DNA of 64,000 bases from CAZKUR01 sp964556005 (lineage in GTDB: Bacteria > Bacteroidota > Ignavibacteria > Ignavibacteriales > Ignavibacteriaceae). Below are positions 18,391-26,386 of the stretch, in pieces. The DNA lies in the NCBI GenBank assembly GCA_964556005.1, contig CAZKUR010000007.1, positions 1 through 64,000 of the forward strand. The letters run 5' to 3'. The notes beneath the pieces were generated by a model. It searched no databases. It saw only the letters and a program-made list of their open reading frames with translations, and was not told the DNA's origin. Position 1 is the first letter of the stretch. Every line of letters begins with the position of its first letter. The translations under genes were made by a program, and so were the position numbers.

Positions 18391-19632
18391 TTGAAAAAAC
18401 TAATAGTTACAATAAGCGTTATAATTGTGCTTAGTTTTACACAATTACTTGCAGGCGGATTCCAGCTCAACGAACATGGAGCCAGAGCAATGGCAATGGG
18501 TGGTGCGTTCACGGCTGTTTCGAATGATCCTTCGGCAATCTATTTTAACGGGGCCGGTATTCTTCAACTAAATGGGACTCACTTCATGCTTGGGACAACA
18601 TTGATTGCTCCTGTGTCAAGTTTCAGAGGAGTTTATCCTTCAATAACTGAATACGATACTAAAAAACAAAATTTTTTCCCTTCGCAATTTTTTGTAACTC
18701 ACAGGCTGAATGAGGATTGGGCAATCGGATTAGGTTTCACCAGTCCGTTTGGTTTAGGAACAGAATGGCCTGATAACTGGGTGGGCAGATATTTGGCGAT
18801 TGAGACAAGTCTTAATGTATTTACGATTTCTCCGATCGTTTCTTATAAAATAACTGATAATCTTTTTGCAAGTGCGGGATTAGTTTATAGTTTTGCAAAT
18901 GTTAAAATTACTCAAAAGTCTTCGCAAGCTCCCTTTGCAGGTGATGCTTTTACAACTCTTGATGGAAAAGATAATTCTGCTTTCGGATATAATCTTGGAG
19001 TAATGTATAAACCTGTTGAAAAATTATCTTTAGGAGTTTCTTTCCACAGTCAATTGAAATATAAATTCAAAGGAACAGCGACGACAACCGGTGCACCGCA
19101 ATTAGCTTCAATGCTTCCCAGCGGAGACGTTACTGCCGATTTAACTGCCCCGTTTAATTTTGCTGTCGGTGTTGCTTATGATTTCTTGCCTGAGTTAAAA
19201 GTTAGTGCCGATTTTCAGTACGTTGGATGGTCTAGCTACGATACTTTAAAAGTAGATTTTACCAATCCGAACTTTAAGGATATTGCCAGTCCGAGAAATT
19301 ATGATAATTCGTATATTTTGAGGTTGGGTGCAGAATATAAGCTCATGCCTGAATTAACGGTATTGGGCGGAATTTATTTCGATAAAAGCCCTGTAAAGCC
19401 TGAATATGTTAACCCATCTTTGCCGGATGCAAACAGGCTTGGATTCAGCATTGGTTTGGACTATAAGATAATCAAAAACTTAAATGTCAGCGCTTCCTAT
19501 TTGTTCATAAGATCAAGCCAGTTAACGGTTGATAATTCAATGGAATATTATACACCAGGAAATGCTCCATTTAACGGCACTTATAATTCTTATGCAAATC
19601 TTGCTTCTCTAAGTTTTTACTATAGTTTATAA
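18391..19632 (+). CDS. OmpP1/FadL-family outer-membrane transporter
   Basis: 413 residues. A start at TTG 18391 is decided by the perfect AGGAGG at 18381-18386 four bases upstream and by the signal peptide KKLIVTISVIIVLSFTQLLAG beginning there. An in-frame ATG nine codons earlier has no ribosome site. After cleavage the protein opens with GGFQLNEHGARAMAMGGAFTAVSNDPSAIYFNGAGI, the typical FadL N-terminal hatch, followed by beta-strand-rich sequence ending in an aromatic residue-containing strand (LSFYYSL). It probably forms a 14-stranded barrel for hydrophobic substrates such as fatty acids or hydrocarbons. The gene after it encodes an SGNH hydrolase lipoprotein, suggesting lipid or ester use. 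Confidence 0.9.
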   Translation: MKKLIVTISVIIVLSFTQLLAGGFQLNEHGARAMAMGGAFTAVSNDPSAIYFNGAGILQLNGTHFMLGTTLIAPVSSFRGVYPSITEYDTKKQNFFPSQFFVTHRLNEDWAIGLGFTSPFGLGTEWPDNWVGRYLAIETSLNVFTISPIVSYKITDNLFASAGLVYSFANVKITQKSSQAPFAGDAFTTLDGKDNSAFGYNLGVMYKPVEKLSLGVSFHSQLKYKFKGTATTTGAPQLASMLPSGDVTADLTAPFNFAVGVAYDFLPELKVSADFQYVGWSSYDTLKVDFTNPNFKDIASPRNYDNSYILRLGAEYKLMPELTVLGGIYFDKSPVKPEYVNPSLPDANRLGFSIGLDYKIIKNLNVSASYLFIRSSQLTVDNSMEYYTPGNAPFNGTYNSYANLASLSFYYSL

Positions 19633-19653
19633 TTTAGATGAGGAAATTTTAAT

Positions 19654-21099
19654 ATGAAAAAGATTTTTAATTTAATACTAACATTGTGTATTTCTATCCT
19701 GATATTTTCAGGATGTCAGGATAAGACTGATTTAACCGCACCAACAACAAGTCCCAAAAGCGGTAATGCAGATTTAACAAGGTTTGTTACGATTGGTAAC
19801 AGCTTAACCGCGGGTTACCAATCTGCTGCACTTTATGAGAGTGCACAGAAATATTCTTTTGGTAATTTAATTGCTCAGCAGGTAGGGACAACCTTTGAAC
19901 AACCTTTAATGGGAGATCCTGGATTAGGCGGAAGAATTGAAATACAATCTCTTGATCTTTCTACCGGTCAGGTTAGCTTTAAGTATGATCCAAGTGTTCT
20001 GGATCCTCTGAATTTAAATTATCAGGCACCATATAATAATTTAGGAGTTCCAGGAGCATTATTGTACGATGTCCTAAATGCACATGATTCTACTGACTGT
20101 GCTTCTGCATTATTTGGCAATTCACCGAATCCATTATTCAATTTAATACTTAGAGGTATCGGAACACAATTTCAAGAAGCTAAATTACTGCATCCGACTT
20201 TTGTAACTTTATGGATTGGCAACAATGATGTTCTTGGTTTTGCTGCGAGCGGCGGTGTTGCTCCTGCAGCACCGACACCTGCAGGTCAATTTCAAGCTCT
20301 TTATACTCAACTTGCCGATAGTATTGCTTCACTTGGTGCTAATGTCGTAGTTGCAAATATTCCTAATGTAACAGCGATACCATATTTTACAACGGTTGGT
20401 CCAATCGTAGCAAAAGAAGTTCCCTGGCCATTACTGCAGTTTCTAGGATTACCGGGACTTTGTTATCAAAAACATGGAGAGACTATTGGTTCGGGGTTTG
20501 CAGATTCTACTGCTCTAGCTAAAGATTCGGTTCTTATTATTTTGCCTGCATCAAATTATGCCGCTTATATAGGTGATACCACAGGTACTTTTGATAATAT
20601 TTATTATAAAGGTAATATTCCCCCAGGAATAGATCCAAGTAAACCTTTGGGTTTTCATCCGCAAAATCCGATTCCCGATGGTTTAGTACTTGACCGGGGT
20701 GAAATTGCTGATGCATTAAATGCTACAGCAGCATATAATACCATTATTCAAACATTGGCAGGCAATTTTAATTTCGGAGTAGTAAATATCAATCAAATCT
20801 TTGACTATATAAGATCGAAAGACTTTACAGGTGGTGTAGTCTATAACGGTGTGAGATTTACAACTACATTTATTCAGGGCGGGTTATTCAGCCTTGATGG
20901 AGTACATCCGACAAGCCAGGGGCAGGCTATTATTGCAAATGAATTTATCAAAATTATAAATTCAAAATTCGGTGCAAGTATTCCGTTAATAAATGTATCT
21001 ACAATTCCCGGCAGTATTCTGCTTGGAAAAAGAGCAGCATTTCCCGGAAATAAGCTACCGTATTTTGAACCGGGTACTTTTAAACATCTATTTTATTAA
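19654..21099 (+). CDS. SGNH/GDSL hydrolase lipoprotein
   Basis: 481 residues with a lipoprotein signal ending in the lipobox FSGC (Cys about 21). SGNH blocks are present: block I TIGNSLTAGYQ (Gly-Asn-Ser-Leu in place of GDSL, with the nucleophile Ser), block III WIGNNDVLGF and block V DGVHPTSQGQ with the catalytic Asp and His. It is probably an esterase or lipase anchored in the outer or inner membrane. It is 21 bases after the FadL-type gene and followed by a strong terminator, so the two form an operon. FadL-esterase pairing suggests uptake of released acyl chains. Confidence 0.88.
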   Translation: MKKIFNLILTLCISILIFSGCQDKTDLTAPTTSPKSGNADLTRFVTIGNSLTAGYQSAALYESAQKYSFGNLIAQQVGTTFEQPLMGDPGLGGRIEIQSLDLSTGQVSFKYDPSVLDPLNLNYQAPYNNLGVPGALLYDVLNAHDSTDCASALFGNSPNPLFNLILRGIGTQFQEAKLLHPTFVTLWIGNNDVLGFAASGGVAPAAPTPAGQFQALYTQLADSIASLGANVVVANIPNVTAIPYFTTVGPIVAKEVPWPLLQFLGLPGLCYQKHGETIGSGFADSTALAKDSVLIILPASNYAAYIGDTTGTFDNIYYKGNIPPGIDPSKPLGFHPQNPIPDGLVLDRGEIADALNATAAYNTIIQTLAGNFNFGVVNINQIFDYIRSKDFTGGVVYNGVRFTTTFIQGGLFSLDGVHPTSQGQAIIANEFIKIINSKFGASIPLINVSTIPGSILLGKRAAFPGNKLPYFEPGTFKHLFY

Positions 21100-21105
21100 T
21101 CTCTT

Positions 21106-21129
21106 AGGGATGGGAAACCATCCCTTTTT
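21106..21129 (+). terminator. Intrinsic terminator of the fadL-like/SGNH operon
   Basis: Perfect 8-bp stem AGGGATGG / CCATCCCT closed by a GAAA tetraloop and followed by TTTTT, six bases after the stop codon. Confidence 0.9.
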
Positions 21130-21282
21130 AATTTACTGCCGGAGATGTTAAATTTTGGTTAATGCCGGTTTTTAATAATTTGTGAGATGAATGAAGACTT
21201 ACATCTCACTTATGATTATTTAAAAACTATTTGTATACCTTTAAAGGTTAAATATTTTTCTTTTATAATGGGAAAATACTTT

Positions 21283-21711
21283 ATGAAGAAAAAAACTATT
21301 CTTCAGGCTTTACCTTTTTTATTTTTTGTATTCTTAGCCGGTTGTTCTTCTTCAAACGAGGTTAAAAACGAAAGCAGCAATGATTCCGGCAGCGTTTATG
21401 TTTTCGATAAAATTCCTTCGGATACAACTATAAATTATTCCGAACCAAAAGGATTTCCTCCTTTTAATTCCAAATATTACGTCGTTCAAATTGGAGCATT
21501 TACTACAAAAGATAATGCCGAGAAGTTTGCTGAAAAAAGTCAGGTAATTATTGAGCATAAAGTAGATATAAGCTTTAATCCTCAAACTAAATTTTATGTT
21601 GTACAATTGGTCCCATCTTACAAAAGCCGGAGCGAGGCGGAAAAAATGAGGGATACGTTATGGCAAATGAAGGGTTATAAAGATGCCTGGATACTAACAG
21701 TCAATAAATGA
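21283..21711 (+). CDS. SPOR domain lipoprotein
   Basis: 142 residues from the ATG at 21283, where the lipoprotein signal MKKKTILQ...FLAGC begins; an in-frame opening to 21187 has no conserved sequence. After a Ser/Asn-rich linker, a C-terminal SPOR domain (about 65-142) shows the two-repeat pattern YYVVQIGAFTTKDNAEKF and FYVVQLVPSYKSRSEAEKM. SPOR domains bind denuded glycan strands at division septa. A second SPOR lipoprotein is encoded on the minus strand at 40212-40769. Bases 21712-21868 after this gene show nothing recognisable. Confidence 0.85.
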   Translation: MKKKTILQALPFLFFVFLAGCSSSNEVKNESSNDSGSVYVFDKIPSDTTINYSEPKGFPPFNSKYYVVQIGAFTTKDNAEKFAEKSQVIIEHKVDISFNPQTKFYVVQLVPSYKSRSEAEKMRDTLWQMKGYKDAWILTVNK

Positions 21712-21868
21712 TAACTCCTTAAGCCGGCAAAAGAATTTATTAGTAAAATTACTTTCATGAAAGCAACCGATCAATAGTCCAAAATTAATTTACTGGTTTT
21801 GAATATTGGATTTCTAAAATTCTCCAATTTCTTTTAGGATAGAAACTTAGTCGTTCTAAGATAAATTC

Positions 21869-21897
21869 TTGCAAAGAAAAACACATTTATCTATATT
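21869..21897 (+). promoter_or_regulatory. Promoter candidate for tRNA-Leu
   Basis: TTGCAA (21869-21874) and TATATT (21892-21897) are 17 bases apart, a good sigma-70-like arrangement. The -10 is extended to TATATTTA, as in Bacteroidota. The tRNA begins 26 bases downstream. Confidence 0.5.
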
Positions 21898-21923
21898 TAC
21901 AAGCTTAATTTAAATAAAATTCT

Positions 21924-22009
21924 GCCGGGGTGGCGGAATTGGTAGACGCACAGGACTTAAAATCCTGTGGGTGTTTACACCCGTGCCGGTTCGAGTCCGG
22001 CCCTCGGTA
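21924..22009 (+). tRNA. tRNA-Leu (anticodon UAA)
   Basis: 86-base class II tRNA with a complete cloverleaf. The acceptor GCCGGGG pairs with CCTCGGT (with G-U pairs). The D arm is GGCGGAATTGGTAGACGC. The anticodon stem CAGGA/TCCTG holds the loop CTTAAAA, giving anticodon TAA. A long variable arm is present, and the T arm GCCGG/CCGGC encloses TTCGAGT. The discriminator is A. CCA is not encoded: ACCC follows. Confidence 0.97.
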
Positions 22010-22045
22010 CCCAGCAAAAGAAATTTTGCAATTGACAATTTCAGA

Positions 22046-22078
22046 TGAACAATTAATAACCTTTAATTGTTCATTTTT
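22046..22078 (+). terminator. Possible terminator between the two tRNA genes
   Basis: A perfect 11-bp inverted repeat (TGAACAATTAA / TTAATTGTTCA, loop of six) is followed by TTTTT. The stem is AT-rich, so termination may be partial. Confidence 0.45.
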
Positions 22079-22102
22079 AATTATTTGTTGTTAATTGACC
22101 CA

Positions 22103-22176
22103 GGGCTCTTAGCTCAGTTGGTTAGAGTGTCTGCTTGACGTGCAGAAGGTCAAAGGTTCGAATCCTTTAGAGCCCA
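22103..22176 (+). tRNA. tRNA-Val (anticodon GAC)
   Basis: 74-base tRNA. The acceptor GGGCTCT pairs with AGAGCCC, the D arm is AGCTCAGTTGGTTAGAGT, and the anticodon stem TCTGC/GCAGA holds loop TTGACGT (anticodon GAC). The T arm AAAGG/CCTTT encloses TTCGAAT. Discriminator A; CCA is not encoded. Confidence 0.97.
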
Positions 22177-22182
22177 CTTGAT

Positions 22183-22206
22183 TCGGAGAGTTCTCCGATT
22201 TTTTTT
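22183..22206 (+). terminator. Intrinsic terminator after tRNA-Val
   Basis: TCGGAG / CTCCGA stem with a four-base loop followed by eight T residues, seven bases after the tRNA. It lies directly in front of the thrS ribosome site, so thrS either has its own promoter or is expressed by readthrough. It is not a T-box. Confidence 0.7.
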
Positions 22207-22219
22207 GTTAAAGGAAAAA

Positions 22220-24157
22220 ATGGAAAAAATTAAAATAACATTTCCCGACGGCAGCGTAAAAGAATTTGATAAGGGTGCAACCGGTTATCAAATTGCCGAA
22301 TCTATTTCGCAGAGGTTGGCACAGGATGCTCTTGCTGTCGAAGTTGACGGAAATGTTAAAGATATAAGAGTTCCAATTAATAATAACTCCTCTGTAAAAT
22401 TTTTAACCTTTAATGATGACAAAGGCAAAGAAGTTTATTGGCATTCTACTTCTCATTTAATGGCTCATGCAATTCAGGAACTTCACCCGGAAGCTAAATT
22501 CGGAGTTGGGCCTGCTATTGAATCGGGTTTTTACTACGATATAGATATCGATACTCAATTAACCGAAAGTGATCTTGCGGTAATTGAAAAAAAGATGGAA
22601 GAAATTTCGAAGCAAGATAATCCGTTTGTTAGGCAGGATCTTCCTAAGAGCGAGGCTGTTTCTTTTTTTAAAGAAAAAGGAGATAATTACAAACTCGAAA
22701 TTCTTTCAGAGATAAATGAGGATCACGAAGATATAAGCATTTATAAAGAAGGTAATTTCATCGATTTATGCAGAGGCCCGCACCTTCCATCAACCGGGAA
22801 AATAAAATACATTAAATTAATGAACATCTCCGGTTCATATTGGAGAGGAGATGAACATAATAAGCAGCTTCAAAGAATTTACGGCATATCTTTTCCTAAA
22901 AAGAAAATGCTTGACGAGTATCTGCTGAAATTAGAAGAAGCAAAAAAACGCGATCATAGGAAACTTGGCAAAGAGCTGGAAATATTTTTAATTACTCCGG
23001 CTGTCGGAACCGGGCTTCCGATTTGGCTTCCGAAAGGAACAATTCTTCGCGAAACTCTTGAAAATTATTTAAGAGAAGAACAGAGAAAAAGAGGATATTT
23101 GCCGGTAATTACACCTCATATCGGGAATATAAATTTATACAAAACAAGCGGTCATTATCCGTATTATAAAGAGAGTCAATTTCCCCCTTTAAAGCTTGAA
23201 GAAGGTAAAGAAGAATATTTATTGAAACCGATGAATTGTCCTCATCATTTTCAAATTTATCTATCGAAACCGAGGAGTTACAGGGATCTTCCAATCCGTT
23301 ATGCTGAATTTGGGACAGTCTATCGTTATGAACAATCAGGCGAATTAAACGGATTAACTCGTGTTCGTTCTTTTGCAGTTGACGATTCTCATATATTTGT
23401 AAGGCAGGATCAACTCAAAGATGAAGTTTGCAACGTAATCGAATTAATCCAGGTTGTTTTCGATCAGATGGGATTTAAAGATTTTGAAACCCAACTATCA
23501 TTTAGGGATGATAACTTAGAAAAATACGGCGGCGATATTTCTCTTTGGGATAAAGCACAAAAAGAACTGGTTGAAGCAGCGGATAAAATGAAATTGAAAT
23601 ATGTTATAAAAGACGGGGAAGCTGCTTTCTACGGCCCTAAAATTGATTTTATGGTTAAAGATGCTCTCGGAAGAAGATGGCAATTGGGCACTGTACAGAT
23701 TGATTACGTTATGCCTGAAAGATTCAATCTGGAATTTACGGGAAGCGACGGTCAAAAACACAGGCCTGTTGTTATTCACCGGGCACCGTTCGGTTCGATG
23801 GAAAGATTTATCGGCGTTCTAATCGAACATTTTGCAGGTGAATTTCCGCTCTGGCTTGCGCCTGTTCAATGTGCTGTATTACCAATTTCTCAAAATTATT
23901 TTGAATATGCAAAGCTGGTCAATGCAGAATTATTGAAGAAGAAAATAAGAACTGAGTTTGATGATAGAAATGAAAAAGTCGGATTTAAAATTAGAGACTG
24001 GGAAACTAAGAAAGTAAAGTACATGGTTATTTTAGGAGATAAAGAAGAAAAAGCAAATAATATTTCTGTTAGACAGCACAAAACGGGAGATTTAGGTTCT
24101 TTATCTTTAGATGAATTTGTTAGTAAACTTCAGAACGAAATTAAAAACAAAATTTAA
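22220..24157 (+). CDS. thrS: Threonyl-tRNA synthetase
   Basis: 645-residue class II synthetase that charges tRNA-Thr. Domains in order: TGS (about 1-62), the editing/SAD domain with HSTSHLMAHA and the Cys-containing DLCRGPHLPSTG (about 65-230), the catalytic core with motif 2 and zinc-site MNCPHHFQIY, and a C-terminal anticodon-binding domain. The ATG at 22220 follows AAGGA and matches the family N-terminus; the same frame extends a few codons upstream into the terminator and is not used. It heads the thrS-infC-rpmI-rplT-pheS-pheT cluster. Confidence 0.97.
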   Translation: MEKIKITFPDGSVKEFDKGATGYQIAESISQRLAQDALAVEVDGNVKDIRVPINNNSSVKFLTFNDDKGKEVYWHSTSHLMAHAIQELHPEAKFGVGPAIESGFYYDIDIDTQLTESDLAVIEKKMEEISKQDNPFVRQDLPKSEAVSFFKEKGDNYKLEILSEINEDHEDISIYKEGNFIDLCRGPHLPSTGKIKYIKLMNISGSYWRGDEHNKQLQRIYGISFPKKKMLDEYLLKLEEAKKRDHRKLGKELEIFLITPAVGTGLPIWLPKGTILRETLENYLREEQRKRGYLPVITPHIGNINLYKTSGHYPYYKESQFPPLKLEEGKEEYLLKPMNCPHHFQIYLSKPRSYRDLPIRYAEFGTVYRYEQSGELNGLTRVRSFAVDDSHIFVRQDQLKDEVCNVIELIQVVFDQMGFKDFETQLSFRDDNLEKYGGDISLWDKAQKELVEAADKMKLKYVIKDGEAAFYGPKIDFMVKDALGRRWQLGTVQIDYVMPERFNLEFTGSDGQKHRPVVIHRAPFGSMERFIGVLIEHFAGEFPLWLAPVQCAVLPISQNYFEYAKLVNAELLKKKIRTEFDDRNEKVGFKIRDWETKKVKYMVILGDKEEKANNISVRQHKTGDLGSLSLDEFVSKLQNEIKNKI

Positions 24158-24166
24158 TTAACATTT

Positions 24167-24181
24167 AGGGAGGCATATATC
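24167..24181 (+). promoter_or_regulatory. Ribosome site and ATC start of infC
   Basis: AGGGAGG (24167-24173) stands five bases before ATC at 24179-24181. Between the in-frame thrS stop at 24155 and the conserved IF-3 N-terminus there is no ATG, GTG, TTG or CTG, so ATC is the only well-placed initiator. Rare AUU/AUC/AUA starts on infC are the known basis of IF-3 autoregulation. Confidence 0.85.
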
Positions 24182-24727
24182 GCTCAGAAAGAAGATGTAA
24201 AGGTTAATGAAGACATCAAAGCTTCGAAAGTTAGAGTAATTGATATTGATGGTTCACAAATCGGTATAGTTTCTGTTAAAGAAGCATTAAAAGTTGCAGC
24301 AGAAAGAGGAATGGATCTCGTTGAAATTGCGCCGCAAGCTCAGCCGCCGGTTTGTAAAATTATAGATTTCGGAAAATTTAAGTATGAACAGCAAAAAAGA
24401 GAAAAGATACAGAGAAAACATCAGCAAATTTCTCAGCTTAAAGAAATACGACTTCATCCTAATACAGATGTCCATGATTTTGACTTTAAAGTTAAACATG
24501 CAGTAAATTTTTTAGAGGAAGGAAATAAAGTAAAAGTAGTCGTGATTTTTAAAGGTAGGGAAATGGCCTACACGGAGCAGGGCGAAGAGCTAATAAATAA
24601 ATTTGTTGAAAATGTGGAAGATATTGCTAAAGTAGAAGCGCCCCCTAAAATGGAAGGCAGAAATATGATAGTAATTCTAGTGCCGCAAGTAAAGACAAAA
24701 ACAAAAAAAATAAAATCGGGTAATTGA
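24179..24727 (+). CDS. infC: Translation initiation factor IF-3
   Basis: 182 residues from an ATC initiator, normal IF-3 length. The N-domain VNEDIKASKVRVIDIDGSQ and the linker-adjacent GMDLVEIAPQAQPPVCKIIDFGKF are family signatures; the C-domain contains EIRLHPNTDVHDFDFK and the GREMAYTEQG region. IF-3 discriminates against non-canonical initiation codons and splits ribosomes. Starting at the first internal ATG (24311) would remove the first 44 residues, including most of the N-domain. The stop lies one base before the rpmI ATG, so the genes are tightly packed. Confidence 0.95.
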   Translation: MAQKEDVKVNEDIKASKVRVIDIDGSQIGIVSVKEALKVAAERGMDLVEIAPQAQPPVCKIIDFGKFKYEQQKREKIQRKHQQISQLKEIRLHPNTDVHDFDFKVKHAVNFLEEGNKVKVVVIFKGREMAYTEQGEELINKFVENVEDIAKVEAPPKMEGRNMIVILVPQVKTKTKKIKSGN

Positions 24728-24728
24728 T

Positions 24729-24920
24729 ATGCCAAAAATGAAAAGTAACAGAGGTGCCGCTAAAACATTTAAGCACACTGCCTCAGGTAAACTTAAAAGG
24801 ACTCATGCTTACAAGAGTCACATTCTGACTTCAAAATCAAGGAAGAGAAAAAGAAACTTAAGACATTCTACCCTGGTTTCGAAAGCGGATTCCAAAAGAG
24901 TTAATATAATGATTCAATAA
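24729..24920 (+). CDS. rpmI: 50S ribosomal protein L35
   Basis: 63 residues, highly basic. MPKMKSNRGAAKTFKHTASGK and the KSRKRKRNLR segment are diagnostic of L35. It lies between infC and rplT in the conserved order. Confidence 0.98.
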   Translation: MPKMKSNRGAAKTFKHTASGKLKRTHAYKSHILTSKSRKRKRNLRHSTLVSKADSKRVNIMIQ

Positions 24921-24936
24921 CGAAAAGGATTGAAAA

Positions 24937-25284
24937 ATGCCGAGATCTAAAAATCATGTAGCATCCAAAAAAAGACGTAAAAAAATCCTTGATGAAGCTA
25001 AAGGCTACTGGGGTGCAAGAAGTAAAGTTTTTACGGTTGCAAAAAACAGCGTTGAAAAAGGATGGCTGCACGCATACAGAGATAGAAAATTAAAGAAGAG
25101 AGAATTCAGGCAGCTTTGGATTGTAAGAATAAATGCCGCTGCAAGAACAAACGGCACAACATATTCAAAATTAATCCACTCGCTTAGCACTAAGGGAGTT
25201 TCGATGAATAGAAAAATTCTTGCAAGCCTTGCTGTTGAAAATCCATCCGCTTTTGCGGATATTGTTAAGTTTGCATCTAATTAA
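24937..25284 (+). CDS. rplT: 50S ribosomal protein L20
   Basis: 115 residues. MPRSKNHVASKKRRKKIL, AKGYWGARSKVFTVAK and the RQLWIVRINAAAR segment are diagnostic of L20, an early assembly protein that in several bacteria also represses this operon. It follows rpmI by 16 bases. Confidence 0.98.
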   Translation: MPRSKNHVASKKRRKKILDEAKGYWGARSKVFTVAKNSVEKGWLHAYRDRKLKKREFRQLWIVRINAAARTNGTTYSKLIHSLSTKGVSMNRKILASLAVENPSAFADIVKFASN

Positions 25285-25293
25285 TTTTAACTG

Positions 25294-25331
25294 CCCTCTA
25301 CGAAGTAATTTTTTTATTATTTTCGTGAGGG
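25294..25331 (+). terminator. Imperfect stem-loop between rplT and pheS
   Basis: CCCTC-T-ACGAA pairs with TTCGT-GAGGG (one bulge) around a T-rich loop. A weak TATTATTTT follows. It could be a partial terminator or processing site separating the ribosomal-protein part from pheST. Confidence 0.35.
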
Positions 25332-25360
25332 TATTATTTTAAATAATTCTACGGATTCAA

Positions 25361-26371
25361 ATGCTGGATGATAAGATTAAAAATATCCGGGAGAAATTTT
25401 TTCAAGAGATTTCTAAAGTTAACGATGCAAAAAACCTCGAAGAAATTAGGATAAAGTATTTAAGCAGGAACGGAATTGTTACAAGAATTTTCGATGAGTT
25501 AAAAAATGTCTCCAGGGAGGGAAAACCGGTACTCGGAAAATTACTTAACAACCTGCGCACCGATATTACCGAAAAGTTCAACGAGGTAAAAACAAATATT
25601 GAAGTTCCTTCCACCAAAAAAGCGTTAATCGATCTTACGCTGCCGGGCTATGCTAAACAAACCGGTAGTAAGCATATCCTCACTCAAACTCTCGACGAGG
25701 TGAAAAGAATATTCAAAGGAATGGGCTTTTCCGTTTCTGAAGGACCGGAACTCGAATCCGATTATAATAACTTTGAAGCATTAAATTTTGAAGAAGATCA
25801 TCCTGCAAGGGATATGCAGGATACCTTTTTCGTTAGCGATAAATTTGTACTTCGAACTCACACTTCACCTGTACAAATACGGGTTATGCAAAAATCAAAA
25901 CCGCCGATCAGAACAATTATGCCGGGAAGAGTTTATAGGAATGAAGCGATAAATGCAAGAAGCTATTGCATGTTCCACCAGGTTGAAGGATTGTGTGTCG
26001 ATGAGGATATAACCTTTGCCGAGCTTAAAGGGACGCTGGTTTCATTTGCGCAGCAATTTTATGGAGAGGACAGCAAGTATCGTTTTCGGTCAAGCTTTTT
26101 CCCGTTTACTGAACCGAGTGCGGAGATGGATATCTCATGTTTTCTTTGTAAAGGGAAAGGATGCCGCGTCTGTAAATACACGGGCTGGCTGGAAATTTTA
26201 GGATGCGGTATGGTTGATCCGAATGTATTTATAAATATAGGCTATGATCCAGAAAAATATACCGGGTATGCATTCGGAATGGGAATTGAGAGAATAGGTT
26301 TGATGAAATATGGAATAAATGATATCCGCGCATATTTTGATAATGATTACAGATTCTTAAAACAGTTTTAA
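25361..26371 (+). CDS. pheS: Phenylalanyl-tRNA synthetase alpha subunit
   Basis: 336 residues: N-terminal coiled coil (about 1-90), then the class II catalytic domain with motif 1 (FSVSEGPELESDYNNFEALNF), motif 2 (GRVYRNEAINARS.C.FHQVEG) and motif 3 (GFGMGIERIGLMKYGI-like, reading AFGMGIERIGLMKYG). A CFLCKGKGCRVCKYTGW segment near 255-275 holds four Cys that resemble a zinc knuckle, a variant known in many bacterial PheS. It pairs with pheT 15 bases downstream. Confidence 0.97.
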   Translation: MLDDKIKNIREKFFQEISKVNDAKNLEEIRIKYLSRNGIVTRIFDELKNVSREGKPVLGKLLNNLRTDITEKFNEVKTNIEVPSTKKALIDLTLPGYAKQTGSKHILTQTLDEVKRIFKGMGFSVSEGPELESDYNNFEALNFEEDHPARDMQDTFFVSDKFVLRTHTSPVQIRVMQKSKPPIRTIMPGRVYRNEAINARSYCMFHQVEGLCVDEDITFAELKGTLVSFAQQFYGEDSKYRFRSSFFPFTEPSAEMDISCFLCKGKGCRVCKYTGWLEILGCGMVDPNVFINIGYDPEKYTGYAFGMGIERIGLMKYGINDIRAYFDNDYRFLKQF

Positions 26372-26386
26372 CAGGGAGAAAGTAAA

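Noticed and set aside
22010..22219. T-box leader in front of thrS
   Set aside because: The space is filled by tRNA-Val and its terminator; no stem I or T-box sequence is seen.
24311..24727. infC beginning at ATG 24311
   Set aside because: It would delete 44 conserved residues; upstream homology and an AGGGAGG site support ATC at 24179.
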